64,000 nucleotides of DNA from Candidatus Pristimantibacillus lignocellulolyticus (GTDB taxonomy: Bacteria; Bacillota; Bacilli; Paenibacillales; Paenibacillaceae): NCBI GenBank assembly GCA_023639215.1, contig CP097899.1, forward strand, positions 2,171,001 to 2,235,000, written 5' to 3'. The translations under genes and the position numbers were made by a program. The notes beneath the pieces are model-generated. The model did not search any database. It was not told the origin of the DNA and saw only the letters and a list, made by a program, of their open reading frames with translations. Shown piece by piece: positions 34,957 to 43,555 of this stretch; the stretch's first letter is position 1, and every line of letters begins with the position of its first letter.

Positions 34957-35967
34957 ATGTTAAGGAACAAGGAATTTTCGATATTTATTATGGGGTCTAT
35001 TGTAGCGACCCTAATTCTGTTAGCTATTGCCTACATCATTTCATGGGAAGCATTCATTATGGTTGCATCAACTGCGATCATTCTTGGCATAATCTTTGTT
35101 ATCTATACAAGATGGAGATACGGGGAAATTGAGAAGTTATCTTCTTTCTTACGTGAAATTAGTAGTGGTAATTATGGACTTGATGTTCGAAATAATCGTG
35201 AAGGTGAACTAAGTATTTTACGAAATGAAATATTTAAAGTGACGGAGCGACTCTCTCATAATAGTGAATTTCTAAAGAGGGATAAGATAAGAATGGCTGA
35301 TGCCATTGCAGATATATCACATCAGTTGAAAACACCACTTACCTCGATGCAAGTTATGCTTGATCTATTAGACCAACCTACTTTGCCTAGAGATAAGCAT
35401 GAAGAGTTTCTACGTAGTTTACAATTACAGCTAGAACGAATGGACTGGCTTATTACATCGCTATTGAAGTTATCTAAGCTAGATGCTGGTACGATTGATT
35501 TCAGCAGGGAGCAGGTGAAGGTAAGTTCATTGATCAAGCATGCAATGGAACCTATTGCTATTCCACTTGAATTGAAGGAACTTCAAGTAGAGTTACATGG
35601 TGATCTCGAGGCTGTTTTTCATGTAGATCGCAAATGGACAACAGAAGCGCTCATCAATATACTGAAAAATGCTGTGGAGCATACGCCAGCTAATGGTCGT
35701 ATTGATATATCTATATTGGATACTTACTTGTATACAGAGGTTAGTATAGCCGATAGCGGCGTCGGTGTAGCGAAAGAGGATCTTCCGCATCTATTCAAAC
35801 GATTCTATAAAGGTAAGCATTCAGGAGAATCGAGTATTGGCATTGGATTAGCTTTATCCTACAGCATTCTTCAAGCTCAGAATGGGATTATAGAAGTTCA
35901 GAATGGATCTCGAATCGGTACAGTTTTCACTTTAAAATGGTATAAAGTAGAGAAGTCAACATCGTAG
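34957..35967 (+). CDS. Sensor histidine kinase (short-sensor, intramembrane type)
   Basis: 336 residues. Two membrane segments near the N-terminus (FIMGSIVATLILLAIAYII and MVASTAIILGIIFVIYT) are joined by a few residues, so there is no real extracellular sensor. A HAMP-like stretch follows, then H-box DISHQLKTPLTSMQ, N-box INILKNAVEHT, and G-boxes DSGVGV and SIGIGLALSY. This BceS-like design usually senses through a partner ABC transporter, and an FtsX-type exporter follows at 36284. ATG at 34957 with TTTAGGAG six bases before. Confidence 0.92.
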   Translation: MLRNKEFSIFIMGSIVATLILLAIAYIISWEAFIMVASTAIILGIIFVIYTRWRYGEIEKLSSFLREISSGNYGLDVRNNREGELSILRNEIFKVTERLSHNSEFLKRDKIRMADAIADISHQLKTPLTSMQVMLDLLDQPTLPRDKHEEFLRSLQLQLERMDWLITSLLKLSKLDAGTIDFSREQVKVSSLIKHAMEPIAIPLELKELQVELHGDLEAVFHVDRKWTTEALINILKNAVEHTPANGRIDISILDTYLYTEVSIADSGVGVAKEDLPHLFKRFYKGKHSGESSIGIGLALSYSILQAQNGIIEVQNGSRIGTVFTLKWYKVEKSTS

Positions 35968-36015
35968 CTAATCGTCTTGATTACAAATAGATGTATTGAA
36001 CTAACTTACAATGAA

Positions 36016-36188
36016 GGTTCAAAACATTCGCTTGTCAGCACCAAGAAGATGCACTCTAGCAAAAACGAGTAGCACAGTGTACGTAATTGGTACACGAGCA
36101 CACGCAGGCTTTTGATGGAGGGCATATTCGACGTCGAATATGCTACAGCTCGTTACATCGTGATCACAAGTGGATGTTTTGAACTACC
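36016..36188 (+). repeat. Structured repeat element, copy E
   Basis: About 173 bases from GGTTCAAAACATTCGCTTGT to ACAAGTGGATGTTTTGAAC plus TACC. The ends pair over about 19 bases. It has the middle hairpin GTGTAC-N7-GTACAC and the perfect dyad ATATTCGACGTCGAATAT. It lies 48 bases after the kinase stop. Confidence 0.8.
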
Positions 36189-36191
36189 TCT

Positions 36192-36215
36192 TAAAGTGAC
36201 GATATTGTCACTTTA
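36192..36215. repeat. 9-bp inverted repeat before the MacB-type ABC operon
   Basis: TAAAGTGAC (36192-36200) and GTCACTTTA (36207-36215) with a six-base loop and no T-run. It could be the operator of the response regulator or end the kinase transcript weakly. Confidence 0.4.
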
Positions 36216-36283
36216 GAGTCACCATCCCGTCATATGGCTTATCTATACTACAGTTAACAACCATATTACGGAGGGTATTATAA

Positions 36284-36967
36284 ATGGAAATTTTAAGAGT
36301 AGAGCATTTAGCGAAAGTATACGGCAAGGGCGAGCAAGCTGTACACGCACTAAATGATGTAAGCTTCTCAGTTAATAAAGGTGAGTTTGTTGCGATCATT
36401 GGACCCTCAGGTTCGGGTAAATCAACATTACTGCATATGCTTGGTGGTGTAGATAACCCATCTAAGGGGAAGGTATTCGTTGACAATACGGATATGTATG
36501 CACTTAATGAAACACAACTTGCAGTATTCAGGCGTCGTCAGATCGGCTTGATCTATCAATTTTACAACTTGATTCCCGTGTTAACTGTTGAGGAAAATAT
36601 AACATTACCGCTTTTGCTAGATGGTCACAAAGTGAATAAGAAGGAACTACAAGATATTGTGAAAACACTGAATCTTGAAGAGCGTCTTGATCATTTGCCG
36701 AATCAATTATCTGGTGGACAACAGCAGCGTGTATCGATCGGTAGATCACTCATTAACCATCCGTCCATCATTCTTGCTGATGAGCCAACCGGTAACTTGG
36801 ATAGTAAGAACAGTAAAGAAATTATGGATATGCTTATTTTATTCAATAAGCTATATAAGCAAACATTAATTGTTATTACACATGATGAGCGTATTGCATT
36901 GCAAGCAGATCGTATCATTACAATTGAAGATGGCTTGCTTGCTAAGGACGAGGTGATTCGTCCGTGA
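36284..36967 (+). CDS. MacB/BceA-type ABC transporter ATP-binding protein
   Basis: 227 residues. Walker A GPSGSGKST, signature LSGGQQQRVSIGRSL, Walker B IILADEPTGNLDS. The YQFYNLIPVLTVEENI segment is typical of the LolD/BceA group. ATG at 36284 with GGAGGG upstream; the stop overlaps the permease start (GTGA). With the permease and the upstream kinase/regulator it forms a likely antimicrobial-peptide sensing and resistance module. Confidence 0.92.
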   Translation: MEILRVEHLAKVYGKGEQAVHALNDVSFSVNKGEFVAIIGPSGSGKSTLLHMLGGVDNPSKGKVFVDNTDMYALNETQLAVFRRRQIGLIYQFYNLIPVLTVEENITLPLLLDGHKVNKKELQDIVKTLNLEERLDHLPNQLSGGQQQRVSIGRSLINHPSIILADEPTGNLDSKNSKEIMDMLILFNKLYKQTLIVITHDERIALQADRIITIEDGLLAKDEVIRP

Positions 36968-39624
36968 ATATCGTCAATAAGCTAACGTTAAGACATATGA
37001 AGCAAAATAAACGTCGTACACTAGTTACGATTATTGGCGTTATTATTTCTGTAGCAATGATTACAGCAGTAATGACATTAGGTATTTCCTTTCAAGACTT
37101 ATTGAAACGTCAAGTGATGGCTGAATCAGGTGAATGGCATACTCTGTATCATAATGCCAATTCCGAGCAGATAGATGTTATCGCTAATGATGAAGCAACG
37201 AAAACATTAATGCTTTCTCAAACGAAAGGTTTCGTTTCGCTTGAGGATATGGGATTAAAGGGAATGTACAATAAGCCATACATTACGGTGAGAGCTTACG
37301 ATAATAATGGATTAAGTAAATTTCCGATATCAGTGGTGGAAGGTAGACTTCCACAAAATGAGAAAGAAATCGTAGTGCCACAGCATTATTTGACAGATGT
37401 AACAGGTGCCGAAATAGCTCCTGGTGATGAAATCGAGCTTTCGATCGGTACAAGATACCTTAAAGAAGGTACTTGGCCTAAAATGGAAGAGCGTTCGAAC
37501 TTTGGGGATGACACCGCTGCTTATATGACAGACAGTAATACGTTAGATGAATATCTCGAAGTCAATGAGACCAATAAGTATACAGTAGTTGGCATTATAG
37601 AGAAGCCCGTATGGGAAAATTCATGGCAGCCAGGTTATACGTTCATTACTTATATTGATCAAAGCCTGTTAGCGGCAGATGAGACAGCTAATGTAAGTGT
37701 TATTACTAAAAAAGTTGAAAATAGTGTTTATACAAACACAGAGGCATTGGCAAGTGAATTGGGTTTGAAGTATAACGTCAATTATGAGTTGTTAAGATAT
37801 GATTTTGTAAGTTCAAACAATGGATTTATTGCAGCGATGTATTCGTTAACTGTTATTATTATGGCGATTGTTATCGTCGGCTCAGTATCGCTAATCTATA
37901 ATGCTTTCGGAATATCGGTTGCAGATCGCTCGCGCTATCTTGGCATGTTAGCGAGTGTTGGAGCTACACGTAGACAAAAGCGGAATTCAGTATTTTTCGA
38001 AGGATTTGTTATTAGTGTTATTAGTATTCCAATTGGATTGCTTGGGGGCTTATTAGGTCTTACGATTACATTCTGGTCTATTAATTCGATGGTCAAAGAT
38101 CTATTCGGCGTATCTGAAACACTATTAGTAAGGGTCACACCTCTTACAATTATTGTTTCGGTAGCTATTTCATTGCTAACGATATTCTTATCGACGTGGT
38201 GGCCTGCGAAGCGTGCATCGAAAGTATCGGCTATTGATGCAATTCGTCAGACACAGGACGTTAAGCTTTCGAAGAAAAAGGTTAAGACATCAAAACTTGT
38301 ACGTAAAATGTTTGGTATTGAAGCAGAAATTGCTCTTAAAAACTTAAAACGTAATAAGCGTAGATACCAGATTACCGTCTTTTCACTAGTCATTAGTATC
38401 ATCTTATTTCTAACCGTTTCTTTCTTCACGAATACAATGACACAATCAATGGATATTAGTAATGATGGAATTAATTACGATATTGTAGTTGGAAGTCATA
38501 ATAGTGATTCTACTGAAGTAATTGATACCGTTATTCAATTAGAAGATGTTACAGCATATAATTATTTACATTCAACGTATGTTCAAACAGATATACCGCT
38601 AGATCAGCTTCCACCGGCTGTAGTTAAGATGGTTGAACAAGATCCTACAATGCTAACAAATGGTAAGTACCGTTTCCACATTGATCTATATGCAATGTCA
38701 GATGAAGCGTTAACTAAGTATGCACAAGACAATAGAATGGATGTCGATGCACTTTTCGATGAATCGAAACGCAATGCGATATTGATGAATGTGAATAACT
38801 ACTATTCGCAGTTAGAACAGAAAAAGATAAGTGATGTACCGATCTTGAATGGTAAAGGAACTACGCTAGATCTTAATACCCAAGTTGAAATTGAAGAGAA
38901 GTTAGAGAACGGGGAATCTGAATATCACTCAGAAGAAGTTGCACTTCCGTCACTTCATATTGCAGAAGTCACTTCCGAATACCCAATGGGTATTTTGAAA
39001 AGTAACGGCGGACCCAATTCACTAACTTTACTAGTATCTCAAGGGGTTATGCAACAATTAGTTGGAGATCAAGAAGGAACTTATATACGTCATGAAGTTT
39101 ACTTATCTAGCTCTGATCCAAAAGAAACAGAGAAGCAGATCTCAGAACTAGACAATATGGATGGTTATTATATTAGCAACGTGTATGAAAGTAGACAGAG
39201 AGATCAACAGATGGTTGTATTAATCGGTGTATTCACTTATGGATTCATCGCATTAATAACATTAATCTCGATAGCTAATATATTGAATACCATATCGACG
39301 GGTATTCAATTGCGTAAGCGTGAATTTGCAATGCTTCGCTCGATGGGGATGACCAAGAAGGGCTTCTACCGAATGATTAATTATGAGAGCATTTTCTATG
39401 GATTGAAGTCATTGTTATACGGCTTACCGCTAAGTTTACTTGTCATGTATCTAATTTATAGAAGTATGAGCAACGCAATAGACTATAGCTTCCAGCTTCC
39501 GTGGGTAAGTATTGCTATAGCCATTATCGCAGTATTTATTATCGTAAGCCTATCGATGCTATATTCCGGATCGAAAGTGAAAAAGGGCAGCATCGTTGAA
39601 GCGATTAAACAAGAAAATATGTAG
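36964..39624 (+). CDS. FtsX-like ABC permease with two MacB/FtsX units
   Basis: 886 residues. There is an N-terminal membrane segment (TLVTIIGVIISVAMITAVM) and an extracellular MacB core domain, then three segments between about 285 and 420. A second unit repeats the plan: RRYQITVFSLVISIILFLTV near 470, an extracellular domain, and three segments at the C-terminus (LIGVFTYGFIALITLISIAN onward). The start is GTG at 36964 with GAGGTGA eight bases upstream and a four-base overlap with the ATPase. Exports or relocates membrane-active peptides in related systems. Confidence 0.9.
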   Translation: MNIVNKLTLRHMKQNKRRTLVTIIGVIISVAMITAVMTLGISFQDLLKRQVMAESGEWHTLYHNANSEQIDVIANDEATKTLMLSQTKGFVSLEDMGLKGMYNKPYITVRAYDNNGLSKFPISVVEGRLPQNEKEIVVPQHYLTDVTGAEIAPGDEIELSIGTRYLKEGTWPKMEERSNFGDDTAAYMTDSNTLDEYLEVNETNKYTVVGIIEKPVWENSWQPGYTFITYIDQSLLAADETANVSVITKKVENSVYTNTEALASELGLKYNVNYELLRYDFVSSNNGFIAAMYSLTVIIMAIVIVGSVSLIYNAFGISVADRSRYLGMLASVGATRRQKRNSVFFEGFVISVISIPIGLLGGLLGLTITFWSINSMVKDLFGVSETLLVRVTPLTIIVSVAISLLTIFLSTWWPAKRASKVSAIDAIRQTQDVKLSKKKVKTSKLVRKMFGIEAEIALKNLKRNKRRYQITVFSLVISIILFLTVSFFTNTMTQSMDISNDGINYDIVVGSHNSDSTEVIDTVIQLEDVTAYNYLHSTYVQTDIPLDQLPPAVVKMVEQDPTMLTNGKYRFHIDLYAMSDEALTKYAQDNRMDVDALFDESKRNAILMNVNNYYSQLEQKKISDVPILNGKGTTLDLNTQVEIEEKLENGESEYHSEEVALPSLHIAEVTSEYPMGILKSNGGPNSLTLLVSQGVMQQLVGDQEGTYIRHEVYLSSSDPKETEKQISELDNMDGYYISNVYESRQRDQQMVVLIGVFTYGFIALITLISIANILNTISTGIQLRKREFAMLRSMGMTKKGFYRMINYESIFYGLKSLLYGLPLSLLVMYLIYRSMSNAIDYSFQLPWVSIAIAIIAVFIIVSLSMLYSGSKVKKGSIVEAIKQENM

Positions 39625-39661
39625 AGAAATAAGAATGATGGGTAGTAGTGAGGAGAAAATC

Positions 39662-39862
39662 ATGTCTACGAAGTCTAAGTTCTTAAGAAAATATGAGCAT
39701 ACCGTATATCGCATGGCTATGATTCTACTGAATGATGATAAGAAGGCGATCGAAGTATGTAAGAGGGTGCTGTGCCAGCTATGGCATGACGATGAGTTTT
39801 GCTCTATGGATGAACGCAAACAGCATAATCGGATGATCTGGCTTGTCAGTTGTGCTTCTTGA
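39662..39862 (+). CDS. Short sigma-70 region 2-like protein, possibly an ECF sigma remnant
   Basis: 66 residues from ATG at 39662, with GAGGAG nine bases upstream. KYEHTVYRMAMILLNDDKKA followed by VLCQLWHDDEF resembles region 2 of ECF sigma factors (the YRLA..LL-D-..A...LW pattern), but the key acidic residues and the whole region 4 are missing. It may be a truncated sigma factor or an unrelated small protein. It is 37 bases downstream of the FtsX permease and could be the last gene of that operon. Confidence 0.5.
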   Translation: MSTKSKFLRKYEHTVYRMAMILLNDDKKAIEVCKRVLCQLWHDDEFCSMDERKQHNRMIWLVSCAS

Positions 39863-39967
39863 AGGTTTGATCAGATTGCATAATCTGAATCGCAATGCGT
39901 CATACTAAAGTGTATGTTCACTTGTAATTTTCTATAAGATTTAAGATTTAAAGGGTGTAGTTATATT

Positions 39968-40171
39968 ATGAAGAAGCTTTTATTCATTACATTTGTTTCA
40001 ATTATGCTTTTATCCGGTTGTAGTACAGAAGATGAATACATTTACTGGACAGAAAAAACTGATAATCAGATGCAATGTTTAGATGGATCAAATATAAAGT
40101 ATGAAATTAGAGACGGAGAAATATGGGTCAAAGAAAAAGATACGTCTAATGTAGTTGTATTTTGTTCTTAA
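39968..40171 (+). CDS. Small putative lipoprotein
   Basis: 67 residues. MKKLLFITFVSIMLLSGCST is a lipoprotein signal with lipobox LSGC, leaving a mature part of about 50 residues with two further Cys (MQCLDG and VVFCS at the very end), which could form a disulfide. I do not recognise the family. The ribosome site (AAAGGGTG) is about 14 bases away, rather far. Confidence 0.65.
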   Translation: MKKLLFITFVSIMLLSGCSTEDEYIYWTEKTDNQMQCLDGSNIKYEIRDGEIWVKEKDTSNVVVFCS

Positions 40172-40218
40172 TGTTATGAGTAATCTTGTCAACTGAAGCC
40201 CAAAATAAAGAAACAAAT

Positions 40219-40256
40219 AAGGTGCTGTCCTGATCCTATGATCAAGATAGCACCTT
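40219..40256 (+). terminator. Hairpin after the small lipoprotein gene
   Basis: AAGGTGCTGTC pairs with GATAGCACCTT (one G-U pair) around a 16-base loop. Only a weak T-run follows, so termination may be inefficient. Confidence 0.5.
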
Positions 40257-40281
40257 ATGTTATAACTAACACTTAAAATAG

Positions 40282-40332
40282 GGTTCATAAAGTGGGCTTT
40301 CCATTGTTATCAAATCCCGTTTTTTGAACTAC
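40282..40332 (+). repeat. Structured repeat element, internally deleted copy F
   Basis: Only about 51 bases: the left end GGTTCATAAAGTGGGCTTT is joined straight to the right end ATTGTTATCAAATCCCG plus TTTTTTGAACTAC. All internal hairpins are lost, so the copy is a relic of deletion between the ends. Confidence 0.7.
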
Positions 40333-40342
40333 TTTAGATGGA

Positions 40343-40511
40343 GGTTCAAAAAGCGGGAATTCAGAACCGAGAAGATGGTCCACAGTGAAAAACGAGTAGC
40401 ACAGCGTACGCTTTTTGTACGTGAGCACACAGATTTTCGATGGGGGACATATTCAATGTCGAGTAACCTACGAAGAAACGCATCGTTATCAAAGTCCGCT
40501 TTTTGAACTAC
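40343..40511 (+). repeat. Structured repeat element, copy G
   Basis: About 169 bases from GGTTCAAAAAGCGGGAATTC to GTCCGCTTTTTGAACTAC, with the middle hairpin CGTAC-N7-GTACG and TTCAATGTCGAG at the dyad. With the 10-base linker it repeats at a period of 179 as copy H. Small open frames here are by-products of the repeat. Confidence 0.85.
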
Positions 40512-40521
40512 TTTAGATGGA

Positions 40522-40693
40522 GGTTCAAAAAGCGGAAATTCAGAACCGAGAAGATGGTCCACAGTGAAAAACGAGTAGCACAGCGTACGTTTTGTGTACG
40601 TGAGCACACACAGATTTTCGATGGGGGACATATTCGATGTCGAGTAACCTTCAAAGCAACGCATCGTTATCAAAGCCCGCTTTTTGAACTACC
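40522..40693 (+). repeat. Structured repeat element, copy H
   Basis: It follows copy G in tandem (period 179) with a few substitutions. The middle hairpin is CGTACGTTTTGTGTACG and the dyad ATTCGATGTCGAG. Its right end CCCGCTTTTTGAACTACC ends exactly where the minus-strand gene at 40694 has its stop codon. Confidence 0.85.
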
Positions 40694-40990
40694 TTACATG
40701 CAAGCTTTACGCCAATTCGAACGATTGAACATCCCCTTTTCAACGGAAATGCTCGTCCAAAATTGACTTTTAAATTCTGGATGTATAAATTCAGGAGTTA
40801 AGTATGTCCATGACTGACCTAGAAGTGATAAAGCATCTTTGAAGCTGTATACAATAATATTGTTGGAATTTTGCTCAACATTATCGTTGGATCGACAGTA
40901 TTGCCAGCTACCATTCTCCTCCTTACGTGCGAGAAGATTGATCTTACCAGCGGCTCCTTTAACGATTAGTATCGTTTGCCATTGCTCCAT
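40694..40990 (-). CDS. Hypothetical protein of 98 residues
   Basis: I do not recognise the family. The sequence is soluble and moderately basic, with Trp in EENGSWQYC, LGQSWTYLTPEF, SQFWTS and NWRKACM at the end, and no membrane segment or signal peptide. The start codon at 40990 has GGGAG 11 bases upstream. The stop codon touches repeat copy H, so the original C-terminus may have been altered as in the MerR gene. Confidence 0.6.
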   Translation of the reverse strand: MEQWQTILIVKGAAGKINLLARKEENGSWQYCRSNDNVEQNSNNIIVYSFKDALSLLGQSWTYLTPEFIHPEFKSQFWTSISVEKGMFNRSNWRKACM

Positions 40991-41120
40991 AATTGCTCGT
41001 ACACTCCCTTCTAGAATTAGAGAACATAGTGTTATTATACATCATTTACCATATAGATTTCATCCGTTTGCTGCAATATGGTACGATAGACAAGAATAAA
41101 TAGAAGATGAGGTACGCCTG

Positions 41121-42542
41121 ATGAAAGAAAAACAAATGATTGAACAGTATTTTCAAGATCACAAAGAAGCGTTTGTAGAAAATATACGAAGACTTGTGCA
41201 AATTCGTAGTGTAAAGGGTGAAGCGAAGCCCAATATGCCATTTGGTGAGGGGCCTGCAAAAGCTTTAGATGAGACGCTATTAATAGCACAAGAGTTAGGG
41301 TTATTGATTAACAATGTTGATAACTATGCGGGAACAATTAGTATTAATGAGCAGGAAACAAAGCTTGGTATTCTTGGACATGTCGATGTTGTAGGTGAAG
41401 GCTCTAATTGGAGTTTTGATCCTTATGAAGGTATTGTTAAGGATGGTAAAATGTATGGACGCGGTACTTCAGATGATAAAGGACCTGTCATTGCGGCAAT
41501 GTATGCTCTAGCAGCTATTAAAGATTTAGCTATTCCGTTAGCATATAATACGAAATTAATCGTTGGAACAGATGAAGAGTCTGGCTGCGAAGACATAGAA
41601 TATTACTTTACGAAAGAGCAAGCTCCGCCCTATGTATTTACGCCAGATGCAGAGTTCCCTGTTATTAATATTGAAAAGGGTGCTATCCGTACTGCATTCC
41701 GAGCACAATTCCAACCATCGCTAACTTTGCCGCGAGTTCGTTCGGTGAATGGTGGCTACAAAGTCAACGTAGTTCCTCCAGAAGCAGATGCTGTTATAGA
41801 AGGATTGTCTGTTGATGAATTGCAACGTTATGCACAGGAAGTGACTACAGCAACACGCGTTCAATTTGAATGTACCGAGCAAAGCGAAGGGGTAATTGCC
41901 ATTCATGCCGTTGGCGAAGGTGGTCATGCCTCTACACCAGAAAGTGCTAACAATGCGATTACTGCATTACTGACTTTAATTGCGGCATTGCCACTTAGTG
42001 AAAGTGAAGGGCATCATGTGCTGAAAGGGGTAAACGCTATCTTCCCACATGGTGATCATGTAGCAGAAGCCGCTGGACTTGCTATGAGTGATGCGGAATC
42101 TGGTGCACTTACGATGAACTTCTCGATCATTTCATATGATGAACAATCTTTTGAAGGATATTTCGATAGTCGTGTACCTTTGTGCGCAACAGAGGAAAAT
42201 ACATTTGACGTGTTAGAGCAAAAGTTTGCTCCTTACAAGCTTGTGCTAGAACGAGATAATTTCGAACCACCACATCATACACCTGCAGATTCACCATTCG
42301 TGAAAACTTTACTTCATGTTTATGAGCAATATACAGGGCTGCAAGGTGAATGTATTGCCATCGGTGGTGGTACCTATGTGCATGATATTGAAGGTGGAGT
42401 AGCTTTCGGTCCAACAATGCCAGGTATCGATACACGTATGCATAGTAATGATGAATTTATTATTGTGGATGATTTGTTGTTGGCAGCGCAAATCTATGCA
42501 CAGGTGATCGTAGAAATCTGTGGAGAGCAGAGCACGTTCTAA
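41121..42542 (+). CDS. pepV: Dipeptidase PepV (M20 metallopeptidase)
   Basis: 473 residues, cytoplasmic. The zinc motifs are LGHVDVVGEG (HxD near residue 80), YGRGTSDDKGP (bridging Asp) and GTDEESGCED (catalytic Glu and ligand), with late HSNDEFIIVDDL. A lid domain is inserted between. PepV cleaves dipeptides with broad specificity, including beta-Ala-containing ones. ATG at 41121 with GAGGTAC upstream. Single gene followed by an inverted repeat and a strong terminator. Confidence 0.92.
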   Translation: MKEKQMIEQYFQDHKEAFVENIRRLVQIRSVKGEAKPNMPFGEGPAKALDETLLIAQELGLLINNVDNYAGTISINEQETKLGILGHVDVVGEGSNWSFDPYEGIVKDGKMYGRGTSDDKGPVIAAMYALAAIKDLAIPLAYNTKLIVGTDEESGCEDIEYYFTKEQAPPYVFTPDAEFPVINIEKGAIRTAFRAQFQPSLTLPRVRSVNGGYKVNVVPPEADAVIEGLSVDELQRYAQEVTTATRVQFECTEQSEGVIAIHAVGEGGHASTPESANNAITALLTLIAALPLSESEGHHVLKGVNAIFPHGDHVAEAAGLAMSDAESGALTMNFSIISYDEQSFEGYFDSRVPLCATEENTFDVLEQKFAPYKLVLERDNFEPPHHTPADSPFVKTLLHVYEQYTGLQGECIAIGGGTYVHDIEGGVAFGPTMPGIDTRMHSNDEFIIVDDLLLAAQIYAQVIVEICGEQSTF

Positions 42543-42553
42543 TTTGTTGAAGT

Positions 42554-42589
42554 GTTTATACACAATTCATCAACATGCTGTGTATAAAC
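42554..42589. repeat. 10-bp inverted repeat after pepV
   Basis: GTTTATACAC (42554-42563) and GTGTATAAAC (42580-42589) with a 16-base loop and no T-run. Confidence 0.5.
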
Positions 42590-42650
42590 AACAACAAATA
42601 TTATTTTTATCGCAATATATAGTGGAATATGCGGATTTGAATGGAAGTTA

Positions 42651-42692
42651 TACAGTAGCTATGCACATCATGTGTATAGCTACTGTATTTTT
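42651..42692 (+). terminator. Strong terminator downstream of pepV
   Basis: TACAGTAGCTATGCACA pairs with TGTGTATAGCTACTGTA around a three-base loop, followed by a T-run. Confidence 0.88.
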
Positions 42693-42827
42693 GTATGCAA
42701 AGAATTGTGAGAAATAAGTTATTAACATAACATTTACATCGTTAAATAAACTTTCATTGAGCTGATGGGGAGGTTTTTAAATAATAAATGATATAATAAG
42801 ATATCTAATCTTTTTGGAGAGGAATTT

Positions 42828-43388
42828 ATGAGAACAAATTTATATTTTGTACGGCATGCTCACTCCATATATACCCCAGAAGAATTAACAAGATCATTAT
42901 CGGAACGTGGCTTTAGTGATGCTAAAATAGTCAATCAAATATTACAAAAAGCGAATATTGACCATGTCATTTCCAGTCCGTACAAACGAGCATTTCAAAC
43001 AGTCGAGGGTATTGCTAATTACATAGGTGAAGATATTGTGATTGAAAAGGATTTTAAAGAAAGAGTCCTCTCTGAAAGACCAGTAGACGATTTTAACTAT
43101 GCCATTCAGCGAGTGTGGGAAGATTATAATTTTTCGTTTGAAGGCGGAGAATCGAATAAAAATGCCCAAATGCGAGGGGTGAGACTAACTTTACAGATCT
43201 TAGACAGGTTCAATACTAAGAATATTGTTATAGGAACACATGGTAATATTATGGTTTTAATAATGAATTATTTTGATCAAAAATACGATTATAATTTTTG
43301 GAAACATCTTGATATGCCAGACATATATAAATTATCTTTCGACGGAACTGATTTGAAAGAGGTTATTAGGTTGTGGGAAAGTGATTAA
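42828..43388 (+). CDS. Histidine phosphatase family protein
   Basis: 186 residues, phosphoglycerate-mutase-like fold. The catalytic motif reads VRHAHSIYTPEE (RHG variant RHA). The second catalytic His is in VIGTHGNIMV, with VISSPYKRAFQTVEG contributing the second Arg. Likely a broad phosphatase; the substrate is unknown. ATG at 42828 with GGAGAGG upstream. Single gene. Confidence 0.88.
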   Translation: MRTNLYFVRHAHSIYTPEELTRSLSERGFSDAKIVNQILQKANIDHVISSPYKRAFQTVEGIANYIGEDIVIEKDFKERVLSERPVDDFNYAIQRVWEDYNFSFEGGESNKNAQMRGVRLTLQILDRFNTKNIVIGTHGNIMVLIMNYFDQKYDYNFWKHLDMPDIYKLSFDGTDLKEVIRLWESD

Positions 43389-43422
43389 AGCAAATACCAA
43401 TAAGTTAACGGGAAATCGTTAG

Positions 43423-43460
43423 CTGAAGAAAACCGCCCAACATAGGGCGGTTTTCTTCAG
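43423..43460. terminator. Bidirectional-type terminator hairpin
   Basis: Sixteen-base perfect arms CTGAAGAAAACCGCCC and GGGCGGTTTTCTTCAG enclose a six-base loop. There is no long T-run after it, but the arm itself contains TTTTCTT. Confidence 0.75.
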
Positions 43461-43514
43461 GTTGAAACTGTAATTAACAGTAACTACTAGGTTGTAACAT
43501 TCGTTTTACTAGTA

Positions 43515-43531
43515 TATAATTGTCAAGACAA
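43515..43531 (+). promoter_or_regulatory. -10 box overlapping a TTGTC/GACAA operator for the MarR-MFS pair
   Basis: TATAAT at 43515-43520 runs into TTGTCAAGACAA (43520-43531), a short dyad typical of MarR sites, 24 bases before the MarR start. Autorepression is likely. Confidence 0.6.
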
Positions 43532-43555
43532 CTAATTATAGAACGGAGCTTAAAT

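Noticed and set aside
40324..40766. Several open frames over the repeat copies G and H, some repeating the same protein text
   Set aside because: They follow the tandem repeat itself, lack consistent ribosome sites and are open on both strands because of the repeat structure.
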